Of a DNA stretch of 64,000 nucleotides, positions 1 through 10,098 are shown in pieces (position 1 is the first letter of the stretch; every line of letters starts with the position of its first letter). Both the position numbers and the translations under genes were made by a program. The stretch is from Pedobacter kyonggii. GTDB lineage: Bacteria > Bacteroidota > Bacteroidia > Sphingobacteriales > Sphingobacteriaceae. The stretch lies in the NCBI RefSeq assembly GCF_004310665.1, contig NZ_SIXF01000021.1, forward strand, positions 32,397 to 96,396, read 5' to 3'. Under the pieces are notes generated by a model that was given only the letters and a program-made list of their open reading frames with translations, was not told the origin of the DNA and searched no databases.

Positions 1-930
1 TACCTGCCACATCGCAATGATGGTAAATACGAGGTTCACGATGCCGATGGCAACTGTTTCGAAAAGCTGGCGGTCTAAATTGGCACCAACGGCTTCGAAA
101 ATCGTTGAGGTATAGTTAAACACTACATTAATACCGCATAACTGTTGAAAAACGGCTAAAGTGATACCCACTACTACCGCAGGACGGATGGCCTTTGCGA
201 AAACAGCGCTGTAAGTCTGTTTTTCTCCCCCGCCGTCCATTGAGGTGCTAATTTTGGCAAAAGTCTGTTCTGCAAAATAAGAATTACCGATCTTGTTCAG
301 TACTTTCTTGGCCTGATCTATCCTGCCGGCTTTGATCAGCCAACGTGGACTTTCAGGTAACCATAAAACACCTAATAAAAACAGTGCAGCAGGAACGGTT
401 CCTAAACCGAACATCCAGCGCCAGGCATTTACCCCATAATCTGCCAGTTTATAATTGATCAAATTGGTAACTAAAATCCCAATTACCACGGTAAGCTGAT
501 TAATTGCTACATTCCTACCGCGTTTTTCGGGCGGAGAAACCTCGGCGATATACATAGGACTTAACATGGAAGCCATACCCACACCGACTCCTGCGGCAAA
601 ACGCATGAGGATAAAAACAGTAAGGTTGTGAGCGAGCGCCATTCCTATAGAGGATACAGCAAATATTAATGCAGCCAGCATTAATCCTGGCTTGCGGCCT
701 TTGCTATCGGCAATATTTCCCGCCATTACACAACCAAGTATACAGCCCAATGCAAGAGATCCCGTAAGAAAACCTTCCCAATAGGCATTCAGTGCAAATT
801 CGGTACGCAAAAAGGGTAAAGCACCTGATATTACAGCAAAATCGAAACCGAAAAGGTATCCGCCCAGTGCCGATATAAAAGATATCCCTAAAATATAAGT
901 GTTATTGTAAGAAATAGTTTGATTATCCAT
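1..930 (-). CDS. MFS sugar:proton symporter, C-terminus cut by window edge
   Basis: This is an inner-membrane importer of the sugar porter branch of the major facilitator superfamily (XylE/GalP-like), expected to take up a monosaccharide freed by the neighbouring glycosidases. Translation from the ATG at 930 gives 310 open codons to base 1. The first helix contains GYLFGFDFAVISG, a sugar-porter hallmark. It is followed by the loop 2-3 signature DSKGRKPG, a helix-4 stretch with RFAAGVGVGM, and PMYIAEVSPPEKRGR, which matches the family PESPR-like loop. About 450-480 residues are usual, so roughly a third is missing. The gene has its own promoter and operator just upstream. The exact sugar cannot be read from the sequence; galactose, glucose or fucose are all possible. 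Confidence 0.9.
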   Translation of the reverse strand, partial: MDNQTISYNNTYILGISFISALGGYLFGFDFAVISGALPFLRTEFALNAYWEGFLTGSLALGCILGCVMAGNIADSKGRKPGLMLAALIFAVSSIGMALAHNLTVFILMRFAAGVGVGMASMLSPMYIAEVSPPEKRGRNVAINQLTVVIGILVTNLINYKLADYGVNAWRWMFGLGTVPAALFLLGVLWLPESPRWLIKAGRIDQAKKVLNKIGNSYFAEQTFAKISTSMDGGGEKQTYSAVFAKAIRPAVVVGITLAVFQQLCGINVVFNYTSTIFEAVGANLDRQLFETVAIGIVNLVFTIIAMWQV

Positions 931-975
931 TATAACTAGTATTTGGTTAGCAGATCCACAATAAAATCTGACTTT

Positions 976-1006
976 CAAAACTAGTTATCCAATATTAACA
1001 ATCAAA
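976..1006 (-). promoter_or_regulatory. Bacteroidetes-type promoter of the MFS gene
   Basis: On the minus strand TTTG (1006-1003) is followed after exactly 19 nt by TAGTTTTG (983-976). This fits the Bacteroidetes sigma consensus TTTG-N19-TAnnTTTG. It places transcription start near 969 and leaves a leader of about 40 nt before the ATG at 930. Confidence 0.7.
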
Positions 1007-1026
1007 TAGCCTATCAAGGCAATTTA

Positions 1027-1056
1027 ATGGATAATTAACGCAATCACATGGACAAT
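1027..1056 (-). promoter_or_regulatory. Direct-repeat operator upstream of MFS gene (putative AraC site)
   Basis: ATGGATAAT (1027-1035) and ATGGACAAT (1048-1056) are spaced by 21 bp, two helical turns. The near edge lies 20 bp above the TTTG -33 element, which is the usual place for an AraC-type activator. The same paired motif occurs at 16811-16840 and 26488-26517. The rest of the gap up to 1257 shows nothing recognisable. Confidence 0.6.
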
Positions 1057-1257
1057 ACTATCCAGGTAAACAACCACAATCTTCAGGCCTTTCAAAAATA
1101 AAAATGAGTTTCCTTGAGTGCAACTGATTTCATAACCGCATAACCCCATTGCTTAAACGGGATTCCAATGAAAAAGCCGCAGAACCCACCAGGTCCTACG
1201 GCAATATGCGTAAATATAACCCATCATACAAGGGCTTAGAATATTTTTTTTATGGAG

Positions 1258-3435
1258 CTACAGGGCTTCCATCTTCAGAATCACACTAGTCCTACTTTGG
1301 TTTACATCAGGGTTAAACCCAATTTTCATCAGGAAATCCCCCGTATAGGTTTTGTTATTGTCTATTGATGATCTGGTGCCAGGATAAACGTTGATTTCGG
1401 AGATTTTATACTTTTTAGCAGCATCCAAACCATTAAATCTTATCGGCAGTTTACTTCCCTCCCCATAGCGGCTGTTTACAAGATAGTTGAACACGATACC
1501 TGTTTTTTTATCTTCGCTGAGGTACAACATCGAGGCCACACTGCTTTCCCGTGGGTTTGAAAGCCTATACTGATCGCCCTGCCAGATCACCGATTTAACA
1601 TCATTGTATGTCTTAATGGCGTCCTGACAAAACTGAAGATCATTTGGAGATAAATGGCTAACCACAATATCGAAGCCCATTTTTCCCATCATGGCAACAT
1701 CGGTACGGAACTTGATCGGCTGTTTACCCCAATCGGTGACATGGTTGGAACTCGAAATGGCTGGGTAGAAATAAGAATATTCCCATTGCATAAAAATACG
1801 CTCCAATGGATCAGTATTGTCGCTTGGCCAAAATTCGGTGAAGTATTGTAAAGCACCATAATCTACTCTACCGCCACCACCAGAGCATAACATCATCGGT
1901 ACGGTTGGATATTTCTTTCTGATGCGTTCGAGCACTTTGTACAATCCGCGCACATATTCAATATAAAAATGTGATTGGTTTTTAAGGGTTGCCGAATGCG
2001 CATTATAAATTACCGCATTACAGTCCCATTTGATGTAAGCCAGTTCGGGGTTTTTGGTAAAAAGATCATTAACCACGCCGAAAACAAAATCCTGTACTTT
2101 CGGATTGGTTAAATCGAGTACCAATTGATTACGGAAATAAAACTCTTCCCTTTTTGCTTCTTTAACCACCCAATCAGGATGTTTTTCATAAAGTTCACTT
2201 TTAGGATTCACCATTTCAGGCTCGATCCAGATCCCGAATTTCACGTCGTTGTTTTTGGCCTCTTTAACCAGTGAGGCAATGCCGTTTGGCAATTTCTTTT
2301 TATTTTCGTCCCAATCGCCCAGGCCTGCAACATCGCCGTTCCGTGGATATTTGTTGGCAAACCAGCCATCATCCAATAAAAACATATCGACACCAAGTTT
2401 CTTGGTGTCTTTTATCAATCCGAATAGTTTGTTCTCGTCGAAATCAAAATAAGTGGCTTCCCAGTTGTTCAACAAAGTCAGGCGTGTGCCTTTGCCATCC
2501 AATAAGCGGTAATTACGTGCCCAGGTTTGCAGGTTTCTGCTTGCGGTACCTTTGCCGGTGCTGGATAAAGTGGTCAGGAAAGTCGGCGTGGTAAAAACCT
2601 CATTCGGTTTTAGGGTATACGCCGATGCGTAATTGTTGATACCTGAAATAATCCTCAGATTATCCAGGTGATCGAGTTCCAGATCGGTGCGGAAGTTACC
2701 ACTATACGCCAGGGTGCCATAAAGCACAGTGCCTTCATTTTCTGTAGCAGGCTTATCCATCGATACCATAAAAACAGAAGGCTGGAACAGGTTGGCACGG
2801 GTACCGAGTTTCGAATCGAGTGTTTTTATCCCGTGCGTGATCTTCGTTTCTTCGGGCTGCATTTCTTTTGCCCAGTCGCCGTGGTACTGGGTAAGGAAAA
2901 AGGAACCTCCCCTTAAATAAAGATTTGCAGAAGCAAATTTGTGCAAGGTTACATTGCCCTTCTCATTATTTCTGATCTCGCTCCATTGTTCCACCACATT
3001 TTCGTTATAATAAACTTTATAGTAAAGGATAGTTTCGAGGTTATATGCAGGATCTTTTAACACAATACTGGTGATGGAAACATTATTGGATTCTTTTTTC
3101 ACACTGTGGCTAACATAATGCAGATCGAGTGAATTGTTTCCATCTGCATGGGTAACGGTAATAGCCGGCTCAAATAAATTTCTTGATCCTGAAGTGCTAT
3201 AGGCGGCATCATTAACCCCCGTATAATCACTCCCCTGCTTATATGCATTTGTAATGTTGGCGTAATCGCTTGGCTTAGCCAGCTTTTGCCCGTAATACAC
3301 CATTTTAACGTTGGTTTTGATATCTGCCTGTAGAACAATGGCATTTTCTTTGGTTTCTATGGGTATAACCGTTTGCGATTTTACCTCGAGCAAGCATAAC
3401 ATTAGGCCTGAAAATAAAGTGACTGATAATTTCAT
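1258..3435 (-). CDS. GH36 alpha-galactosidase, secreted
   Basis: A glycoside hydrolase family 36 enzyme of 725 residues that should release terminal alpha-1,6- or alpha-1,3-galactose with retention. A signal peptide spans about residues 1-20 and is followed by the N-terminal beta-sandwich (about 25-290) and the catalytic TIM barrel. Family landmarks are NNWEATYFDF (323-332), DDGWF (355-359), the nucleophile Asp471 in YIKWDCN, CSGGGGRVDYG (about 517-527), and the acid/base Asp539 in WPSDNTD. The length is typical of GH36. It is the last gene of the operon that begins with SusC at 16619, 33 bp after the GH97 gene. The predicted location is the periplasm. Substrate linkage is inferred from the family only. 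Confidence 0.93.
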   Translation of the reverse strand: MKLSVTLFSGLMLCLLEVKSQTVIPIETKENAIVLQADIKTNVKMVYYGQKLAKPSDYANITNAYKQGSDYTGVNDAAYSTSGSRNLFEPAITVTHADGNNSLDLHYVSHSVKKESNNVSITSIVLKDPAYNLETILYYKVYYNENVVEQWSEIRNNEKGNVTLHKFASANLYLRGGSFFLTQYHGDWAKEMQPEETKITHGIKTLDSKLGTRANLFQPSVFMVSMDKPATENEGTVLYGTLAYSGNFRTDLELDHLDNLRIISGINNYASAYTLKPNEVFTTPTFLTTLSSTGKGTASRNLQTWARNYRLLDGKGTRLTLLNNWEATYFDFDENKLFGLIKDTKKLGVDMFLLDDGWFANKYPRNGDVAGLGDWDENKKKLPNGIASLVKEAKNNDVKFGIWIEPEMVNPKSELYEKHPDWVVKEAKREEFYFRNQLVLDLTNPKVQDFVFGVVNDLFTKNPELAYIKWDCNAVIYNAHSATLKNQSHFYIEYVRGLYKVLERIRKKYPTVPMMLCSGGGGRVDYGALQYFTEFWPSDNTDPLERIFMQWEYSYFYPAISSSNHVTDWGKQPIKFRTDVAMMGKMGFDIVVSHLSPNDLQFCQDAIKTYNDVKSVIWQGDQYRLSNPRESSVASMLYLSEDKKTGIVFNYLVNSRYGEGSKLPIRFNGLDAAKKYKISEINVYPGTRSSIDNNKTYTGDFLMKIGFNPDVNQSRTSVILKMEAL

Positions 3436-3468
3436 ATAATATAGGTTCTCTGAATAAACGATCTGTAA

Positions 3469-5391
3469 TTAAGGGTGGATAACAATGGCAAAACCTCCAC
3501 CCTTCGCCATATTGATGGGCAAAACCGTTTTCTGGTTCACAACAATGGTTTTGTAGCTATATGCGGTTGCATCGGTATTGGCATTTGGTGCATCGCTATA
3601 AATTTCTGCCTGGTATTGCTGTCCTGGCTGGAGAAAAGAAAAATCTACGTTAACTTTATGTTCATTCCAATTACCCATACCGCCAACGAACCAGGTGTTG
3701 CCTTTTCTTTTGGCCATCACCACCTGCTCGCCAAGCTTGGCCGACAGGGCTTTTTCTTCATCGTAAACGGTTGGCACTGCCGATAAAAACCGCATAATTG
3801 TATCTTCTTTCATATAAGCAATTGGCGAATCGGACAACATGGCTAACGGCTGGTCGTAGATGACGTACATGGCCAATTCATGGCACCTGGTCCCCTGAGC
3901 TGAAGGTAATCCGGGATCAATCGGTTTAAAAGTTGCTTTGGTTTTATTGCGCATTGCACCCGGGGTATAATCAAACGGACCAGCCAGCATACGGATAAAA
4001 GGTATTAACACATGTAAATCTGGGTTGATACTATAATCCCACTTATCGGATTCAGCTCCCCTAACGGCTTCATAGTTTACAATGTTTGGATAGGTTTTTT
4101 CAAGCCCTGTAGGTTTGCTACAGCCATGGAAATTGATCATCAGTTTTCTTTTTGCCGCAGCTTTTGCAATGGTCTCAAACCATTTAATGGCCTCCTGGTC
4201 ATCACGATCAATAAAGTCTACTTTTAATCCTGCAGCACCTAAAGATTGAATAAAATCAAGATTTCTATCCAGATCTTTAAGCAAGGTAGTGGCTACACAC
4301 CACAAAAACACACCTACATTTTTTGACTTCGCATTGGCGATCACGGCCCTGATATCGTTCTTTGGGTTGATTTTCGTGAGATCATAATTGTTAGACCAGC
4401 CCGCATCGACCATTAGATATTCGAGTTTATACCTGGCGGCAAAATCAACGTAATAATTATACAGCGCGGTATTGCGGTTATCCATTCCGGATGGGATCGG
4501 AGCACCGGGCAATAAAGCATCATGCCACCATTCCCATGCTGCTTTTCCGGGTTTGATCCAGTTTTTATCTTTAATTTTTGATGGCGTAGCCAATTCTTTA
4601 ACGAGGTGATTGGTCAACAATTGTTTATCATCTGTAGCAATGATGGCTACGCGCCATGGATAACTTCGCGCTCCTGATGTTTTTGCAATAAAAGGAGAAC
4701 GTTGTTTCACTACCGAAACGAAATTGCCCCAACTTCCGGGCACGGCAAGTGATGGTAATTGTGCCCATTCGCCAACAAAACCCACTTTTTCCTTTTTAAC
4801 GTACATACCTGGGTAATCGAAAAGATCAGATTCGGCAACAATTACTTTTGTACCATCTTTATAAGCAAAAAGTGCAGGCGTGGTAGCCCTTTTCCCTACC
4901 GTGACTGCTTCTACAGCATCTGTTTTAACATAAACCCCTTCCCAGGTCGTGTAATTATCGGTTTCTTGCAATATGGCTGCCGCACTTGGTTTAACATTAA
5001 AGGTTGCCGTTTCGTTGATAACCTTCACCGAATCTTTTAAATGAGTGATGAAACGGTAAGCAAAACCTTCATTATATAACCTGAAAACCACATCATAACG
5101 TTTGCCAAAACTTAAAATCAAGGCATTGTAGCGTGGTGTTTTCTGGCTCGAGGTTTTATCCGGAACATCACCGCCACCGAGGTTCTCGTTATCCATTTCC
5201 ATACCGATGGGCGAAAATGCAATAATTTCCTTTTGCTTTAGCGTAACTGAATAGCCCAAAGTTTTACCTGTGGCAATGATTACATCAATGTTCCCATCTG
5301 GCGAAGCCAGGTTATAATTTTTCTGTGCAAAAGTTAGCTGAGCAATCAAAAAAAGCATTAAAAAAGTAGGCAAAAAATGTTTCATCATCAT
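3469..5391 (-). CDS. GH97 alpha-glycosidase, probably retaining alpha-galactosidase type
   Basis: Family GH97 contains alpha-glucosidases (SusB, inverting) and alpha-galactosidases (retaining). This 640-residue protein has a signal peptide ending near residue 22, the GH97 N-terminal beta domain starting with LASPDGNI, the barrel (about 275-530) and a C-terminal beta domain. Asp392 in GLKVDFIDRDDQ sits where retaining members have the nucleophile, and Glu441 in NYEAVRG fits the acid/base position. This favours the alpha-galactosidase type over SusB, in keeping with the adjacent GH36, but that is an inference. Its ATG overlaps the stop of galM by four bases (ATGA, 5388-5391), so translation is probably coupled. 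Confidence 0.9.
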   Translation of the reverse strand: MMMKHFLPTFLMLFLIAQLTFAQKNYNLASPDGNIDVIIATGKTLGYSVTLKQKEIIAFSPIGMEMDNENLGGGDVPDKTSSQKTPRYNALILSFGKRYDVVFRLYNEGFAYRFITHLKDSVKVINETATFNVKPSAAAILQETDNYTTWEGVYVKTDAVEAVTVGKRATTPALFAYKDGTKVIVAESDLFDYPGMYVKKEKVGFVGEWAQLPSLAVPGSWGNFVSVVKQRSPFIAKTSGARSYPWRVAIIATDDKQLLTNHLVKELATPSKIKDKNWIKPGKAAWEWWHDALLPGAPIPSGMDNRNTALYNYYVDFAARYKLEYLMVDAGWSNNYDLTKINPKNDIRAVIANAKSKNVGVFLWCVATTLLKDLDRNLDFIQSLGAAGLKVDFIDRDDQEAIKWFETIAKAAAKRKLMINFHGCSKPTGLEKTYPNIVNYEAVRGAESDKWDYSINPDLHVLIPFIRMLAGPFDYTPGAMRNKTKATFKPIDPGLPSAQGTRCHELAMYVIYDQPLAMLSDSPIAYMKEDTIMRFLSAVPTVYDEEKALSAKLGEQVVMAKRKGNTWFVGGMGNWNEHKVNVDFSFLQPGQQYQAEIYSDAPNANTDATAYSYKTIVVNQKTVLPINMAKGGGFAIVIHP

Positions 5392-6407
5392 AACGTATCG
5401 AATTTGTAAATAATTTTCTGTTGGTAAACAGCGCCCTTTTCTAATGCCACTTCTGGCGCAATTTTCTGGTTTGGAGCATCAGGATAATGTTGACATTCCA
5501 GGCATACTCCATTAAATGCGGCATAGGGCCTGCCATGATGGCCCAGGCCTGTGGTGTCCAAAAAATCGCCGGTATAAAGCAATACGCCAGGGCTATCTGT
5601 AAATACCTTCAACCGACGGCCCGATGTGGGATGTAATAGCTCAGCTGCTAAAACAAGTGCGGTTGATGTGTTTTTCGCAAGCAGGTAATAATTGTTCAGT
5701 CCTTTGTTTAGACCAATCACATCTGCTAGCTGCTGTCCGTTAAATGTGTTGGTTAAAGTTGGTATAATCTTTCCGGTAGGGAGATAATCCTTGTCCATTT
5801 CCAACATTTCTTCAGATGGGATGCTTAAGCAATGATCAAAAATATCAGCCTGCCTTCCGCTTAAATTGAAATAGGCATGGTTGGTAAAACTTACAATCGT
5901 TTTTTGGTTCGACTGGGCCTGATAGTTGATCAAAACTTCGTAGTTATCGGTCAGCTCGTAAGTTACCGAGCAATGCATGTCGCCTGGGAAACCGCCTTCA
6001 CCTTCGTGGCTGTACAGCGTAAAAACTACCTTGTTGTCTTCTGTATGGTAATTAAATACCTTGTTGCTAAAACCAAAAGCCCCACTGTGGTTAGTGTGCA
6101 GTCCATCGTTGGTGTGCAAATGAAAGATTTTGCCATCAAGCATAAATTTTCCATTTGCAATGCGGTTTGCAAAGCGACCAATGGTTGCCCCCAGGTAATT
6201 CTGATCATCAAAATAATCTTCTAGGTGAGCAAAACCGAGTATCACGTCAGCAAGCAAGCCATTTTTGTCAGGTACCATCACCGACACCAATGTAGCGCCA
6301 TAATTGGTCAATGAAATAGATGCGCCGTGCTTATTGGTTATTTTAATAAGCTTAACTTCATCTACCGGATTGCTTAAACTATCTTCTGTTGTATTGGTAA
6401 TGTTCAT
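5388..6407 (-). CDS. galM: Aldose 1-epimerase (mutarotase)
   Basis: Interconverts alpha and beta anomers of galactose and similar sugars, which links anomer-specific hydrolases to the next pathway step. The 339-residue protein has the family elements SLTNYGATLVSVMVPDK near the N-terminus, LHTNHSGAFGF with the first conserved His, SFTNHAYFNLSG with the second His, and CLECQHYPDAPNQ near the C-terminus with the catalytic Glu. There is no signal peptide, so it should be cytoplasmic, unlike the glycosidases around it. It lies between GH95 (39 bp gap) and GH97 (4 bp overlap) in the same operon. The symbol is used in the family sense. Confidence 0.92.
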   Translation of the reverse strand: MNITNTTEDSLSNPVDEVKLIKITNKHGASISLTNYGATLVSVMVPDKNGLLADVILGFAHLEDYFDDQNYLGATIGRFANRIANGKFMLDGKIFHLHTNDGLHTNHSGAFGFSNKVFNYHTEDNKVVFTLYSHEGEGGFPGDMHCSVTYELTDNYEVLINYQAQSNQKTIVSFTNHAYFNLSGRQADIFDHCLSIPSEEMLEMDKDYLPTGKIIPTLTNTFNGQQLADVIGLNKGLNNYYLLAKNTSTALVLAAELLHPTSGRRLKVFTDSPGVLLYTGDFLDTTGLGHHGRPYAAFNGVCLECQHYPDAPNQKIAPEVALEKGAVYQQKIIYKFDTL

Positions 6408-6446
6408 TATATGTTTTTGGTAGAGTTGAGTAACAAAATCACCTCT

Positions 6447-8780
6447 TTACTTAGCTTGCTTTTTTAAAGAAACTACGTTGATCAGTTTCCCGTTTACTTT
6501 AACTTTCACGTGGCTTCCTGTGGGTGAAAAAATCTGATAATTGGTTACTAAACCATTTTTCCAGTTTAAATTCACCGTGTAATTCCCCCTGGCTTTTAAG
6601 CCTTTTACATTTCCATATTTTTTCCATGCATCGGGTATAGCAGGCAATAAACTGATGTAGCCTTCGTGGCTCTGGATCAGCATTTCGGCAATACCTGCAG
6701 TAGCCCCAAAATTCCCGTCGATCTGGAATGGAGGACCGGCAGAGAGTAGGTTATCATACACGCCCCCACCGGCGCCATAATTGATATCGGTGCGCTGGGT
6801 GGGTTTTAGCAGTTCCCTAAAAAGTTTAAAAGCCCTGTTGCCATCTCTTAACCTGGCCCAAAACAAGAGTTTATAAGCGATTGACCAGCTCGGCCCATCA
6901 TCACCGCGTACATTCAAAGTCTTTTTTGAGGCTTCGGCAAGATCTGGTGTACCATCTACAGTGATCAATGAAGCAGGATAAACTCCATACAGATGCGAAA
7001 TATGGCGATGCTGGGGATCAGTTTCTTTGTAATCTTCAACCCATTCCATGATCCGGCCATCTTTAGAAATTCTGCCCGCTGGCGGAAGTTTATTTAGTTT
7101 TTGCTGTAGAGATGTTCTTAACGAATCGTCTTTACCAAGCGTTTTAGCCGCGTAAATTACATTCTGAAAGAGTTCTCTCACAATCTGGTTATCAATGGTT
7201 GGCCCTATGGTTACATTGGCCGCTTTTCCATTAGGCATATAAAAGCTGTTTTCTGGCGATACGGATGGTGCAGTCATCATCCAACCCGTTTTTGGGTCAG
7301 CAACCAGCACACTGCTGTAAAACTGCGCTGAGCCTTTAATAATGGGGTATATTTTCTTTAGATAATTTAAATCTTTCGTAAAGGCATAATGATCCCAAAG
7401 GTTATTACAAAGCCAGCCCGAGCCTGCATTGGCAACACCCCATGAAGCACTTTCGCCAGGTTCGGTAAATCCCCAGATATTGGTAATTACATGTGCAATC
7501 CAACCATCTGCATTGTAATAAGCTTTGGCTGTTTTTTGTCCGTTAGGTACCATATTGGCTACCAGATCGGCCAGTGGAAGGTTGAGCTCTGAGAGGTTTA
7601 CTACTTCTAATGGCCAGTGGTTCATTTGAACGTTCACATCTAAATGGTAATCACCATTCCAGGGGGTATGGATCTGGTTGGCCCAAAGTCCCTGTAAATT
7701 TGGCGGCAAAAGCCCTACACGCGTACTCGAAATACTCAGGTATCTGCCATATTGAAAAAACAAGGCTGGTAACTGTAAATCCAATTCGGGGTTTTTATAA
7801 TATAGGCTTAAGCGTTTATCGGTGCTGAGCTGACTGTTTTCTCCCGTTCCCATATCAATATCCAACCTGTTGAACATCTTCTGGAAAACCTGCTGGTGTT
7901 TTAACTTTTCGGCAGCATAATTCTGTTTAATGGCTTTATCCAATAAAAGCGTTACATTTTGCCTAAACTGCGCGTCTTTATAACTGGTTTTGGTAGATAC
8001 ATAAATGGTGAGCACATTGGCTTTTGTCACCTCAAGCGAGTTGCCATTCTGACTTATTTTACCCCCCGAAACTACCGGAGCCAATAAGGTAAGGTACTGC
8101 ATTCCCTTTCCATCAATGCCATTATCCAGCTGACCAGAAAGTTCAATCCTGTTTGCTTTAACTTCGCTGATACTACGTTCAGGGCGGCTAAGCGATAATT
8201 TGCAGTTAATCTGCCCAGCTTGATCGGCCGTGATCCTGATCATGGCCACATCACCGCTAAAACTGGTAAAGTATTCTCTTTTAAAATTCACTTTATTCAG
8301 AGTAAAATCTGTAGTGGCAATGGCATTGTTAAGCAAAAGCTCTCTTTTGTATGCTGTCGGCAACCTATCGTTTCCTTCGTATTGGTATTGGATATTTAAG
8401 TCGCCAAGCATCTGAAAACAGCCCCAATTGGCTCCACCAGATCCTTTTCCTTTACATACAAAATTTTGATTGACGAGGTTTTGGGCTTCATCGTTTTTAC
8501 CTGCCAAAATCAGGCTTCTAATTTCTGGTAGGTTTTTATAGGCTTCATAGTTGTTGGCATCCTGTGGTGCGCCAGACCAAAGGGTAATATCGTTCAGTAC
8601 AATCTGCTCGTTGTTTATTCCGCCATCGGGCATCATGCCCAAGCGGCCATTACCCAAAGGCAATGTTTCTTCCCAACGGCTTGCAGGTTTATCATACCAC
8701 AGTTTAAAAGGTTTTGTTTGTGCAACGCTTCTTGATAAACCAAAAAGCAAAATAAGGATCGTATAGATAAATCTTTTCAT
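6447..8780 (-). CDS. GH95 alpha-L-fucosidase / alpha-L-galactosidase
   Basis: Family GH95 inverting exo-enzymes remove terminal alpha-1,2-L-fucose, and some members remove L-galactose. The ATG at 8780 is preferred over an upstream in-frame TTG at 8789 because it starts directly with the signal peptide (MKRFIYTIL...), giving 777 residues. Landmarks are LWYDKPASRWEETLPLGNG, the Asn-containing MNHWPLE segment, the Glu-containing EWVEDYKE followed by HRHISHLYGVYP, and IDGNFGATAGIAEML with the conserved Asp. These correspond to the Asn/Glu/Asp catalytic centre described for the family. The choice between fucose and L-galactose cannot be made safely here. It belongs to the SusC-GH36 operon. Confidence 0.92.
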   Translation of the reverse strand: MKRFIYTILILLFGLSRSVAQTKPFKLWYDKPASRWEETLPLGNGRLGMMPDGGINNEQIVLNDITLWSGAPQDANNYEAYKNLPEIRSLILAGKNDEAQNLVNQNFVCKGKGSGGANWGCFQMLGDLNIQYQYEGNDRLPTAYKRELLLNNAIATTDFTLNKVNFKREYFTSFSGDVAMIRITADQAGQINCKLSLSRPERSISEVKANRIELSGQLDNGIDGKGMQYLTLLAPVVSGGKISQNGNSLEVTKANVLTIYVSTKTSYKDAQFRQNVTLLLDKAIKQNYAAEKLKHQQVFQKMFNRLDIDMGTGENSQLSTDKRLSLYYKNPELDLQLPALFFQYGRYLSISSTRVGLLPPNLQGLWANQIHTPWNGDYHLDVNVQMNHWPLEVVNLSELNLPLADLVANMVPNGQKTAKAYYNADGWIAHVITNIWGFTEPGESASWGVANAGSGWLCNNLWDHYAFTKDLNYLKKIYPIIKGSAQFYSSVLVADPKTGWMMTAPSVSPENSFYMPNGKAANVTIGPTIDNQIVRELFQNVIYAAKTLGKDDSLRTSLQQKLNKLPPAGRISKDGRIMEWVEDYKETDPQHRHISHLYGVYPASLITVDGTPDLAEASKKTLNVRGDDGPSWSIAYKLLFWARLRDGNRAFKLFRELLKPTQRTDINYGAGGGVYDNLLSAGPPFQIDGNFGATAGIAEMLIQSHEGYISLLPAIPDAWKKYGNVKGLKARGNYTVNLNWKNGLVTNYQIFSPTGSHVKVKVNGKLINVVSLKKQAK

Positions 8781-8860
8781 TTGAAGCAAGTAGGCAATTG
8801 GGATCGGATTTTAAGCTACGCCACCTTATTGATCATTTTAAAAGTGGCGTAACAACTGAA

Positions 8861-10072
8861 TTAGTTACGTTTATAAAAGGTGAGTTCACTAAAGTGGAGA
8901 TAACCTTCGTTGCCCCAAGTTTCGAGCACCTTAATGCGGATGTACCTGTATTTCGGAATCGCTGTAGGGAAAACAAATTTCTCACCTGCCTGGGCAAATG
9001 CTTTATCCTGATCGGTATTTTGACCTTTAGGCAACCCTGACGGCTTAAATGAAGTAAAAGTCTGGAGTTTTGTCCAACTGTCCCAGGTGCCATTCGAATT
9101 AGGATTATTGCTGACCCAAACTTCAAAAACCTTAATGTTGCCTACACTATATAAAGCACTTTCGCGCTGCCAAAGCCTAAAGTTATCCAACTGCACCTGC
9201 TCGCCGATGTCGAAGCTAAACCATTGTGGCATGCCTGATCCCCCAGTGTGGAAACCTTGGTCCTGCCCCTTAATATTATCCCAAACATGAGGCAATATCC
9301 AACCATACTCTGATGCGATATCTGTTGGGAGATTTAATTCCTTAAATAGTGATTTATCGCACTCAGTAACTTTAATAATCGTAGGAAAATCAGAAAACTG
9401 TGCGGCATTAAAAGCATCAATGGAACTTGCTTCGGGATAATAAGAAGACCGATATTGAATGGTTGTGCCGGTTTTATAATTTGGAATCACCATAGAATTG
9501 TCATCTGCCAGCAACTGCATTTCTTCTACTGCACCAAGAATATTGGTGTAGCGGATGGTGGTGGCTACATTCATGGCGTCTCTTTTATTAAAGTTTAACT
9601 TCAGGGTTCCATCCGGCTGGAACACATAAGGTTCGATAGTGTTTACTCCCCTGTTTAATAATGTGGCAGTATAAGCTGCGCCATATACCCTTACATTGTT
9701 GATTTCGGTTGCAATGGATTTATTGCCATCGCTATCGTAGGAAACCACCGAAAAGGTGTACACATATTCATCAAGGTTGGGGATAATTACCTTCACTAAA
9801 TCACGGGGATTGTGTGTAGTAGCCTGCACTTCCAATTTATTGGCACCGTTGTTCCAGGTAATGATGTATTTGGTAATGCTTGGATCGGGGCTTGGATTCC
9901 ATACCAGTTGTGCCCGCAGGTTACCTGTATTATAACCTGCTGTGCCAATTTTACCGGAATATTTGATCTCTTTATTATCCAGAAAAGCCTTATAATCATC
10001 ATCGTACTTTTTACAGCCAAAGAAAACAATGGACATGAAGCAGATGAAAGTGATATTAAATGTAGTTTTCAT
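8861..10072 (-). CDS. DUF4998-type surface lipoprotein with discoidin-like C-terminus
   Basis: A 403-residue lipoprotein (lipobox ending at Cys20, followed by KK) that resembles the DUF4998 proteins encoded behind SusC/SusD pairs. The N-terminal half looks like fibronectin-type beta domains (GNLRAQLVWNPSPDPSITKY). The last 150 residues look like an F5/8 type C (discoidin) carbohydrate-binding fold: GWILPHVWDNIKGQD, then WFSFDIGEQVQLDNFRLWQR, then a terminal IRIKVLETWG. It probably sits on the cell surface and helps bind glycan, in the place SusE/SusF take in the starch system. It lies 80 bp above GH95 and 26 bp below the next lipoprotein. The binding role is inferred from family and position. 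Confidence 0.75.
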   Translation of the reverse strand: MKTTFNITFICFMSIVFFGCKKYDDDYKAFLDNKEIKYSGKIGTAGYNTGNLRAQLVWNPSPDPSITKYIITWNNGANKLEVQATTHNPRDLVKVIIPNLDEYVYTFSVVSYDSDGNKSIATEINNVRVYGAAYTATLLNRGVNTIEPYVFQPDGTLKLNFNKRDAMNVATTIRYTNILGAVEEMQLLADDNSMVIPNYKTGTTIQYRSSYYPEASSIDAFNAAQFSDFPTIIKVTECDKSLFKELNLPTDIASEYGWILPHVWDNIKGQDQGFHTGGSGMPQWFSFDIGEQVQLDNFRLWQRESALYSVGNIKVFEVWVSNNPNSNGTWDSWTKLQTFTSFKPSGLPKGQNTDQDKAFAQAGEKFVFPTAIPKYRYIRIKVLETWGNEGYLHFSELTFYKRN

Positions 10073-10098
10073 GATCTATTTCTTATATATACTGATTA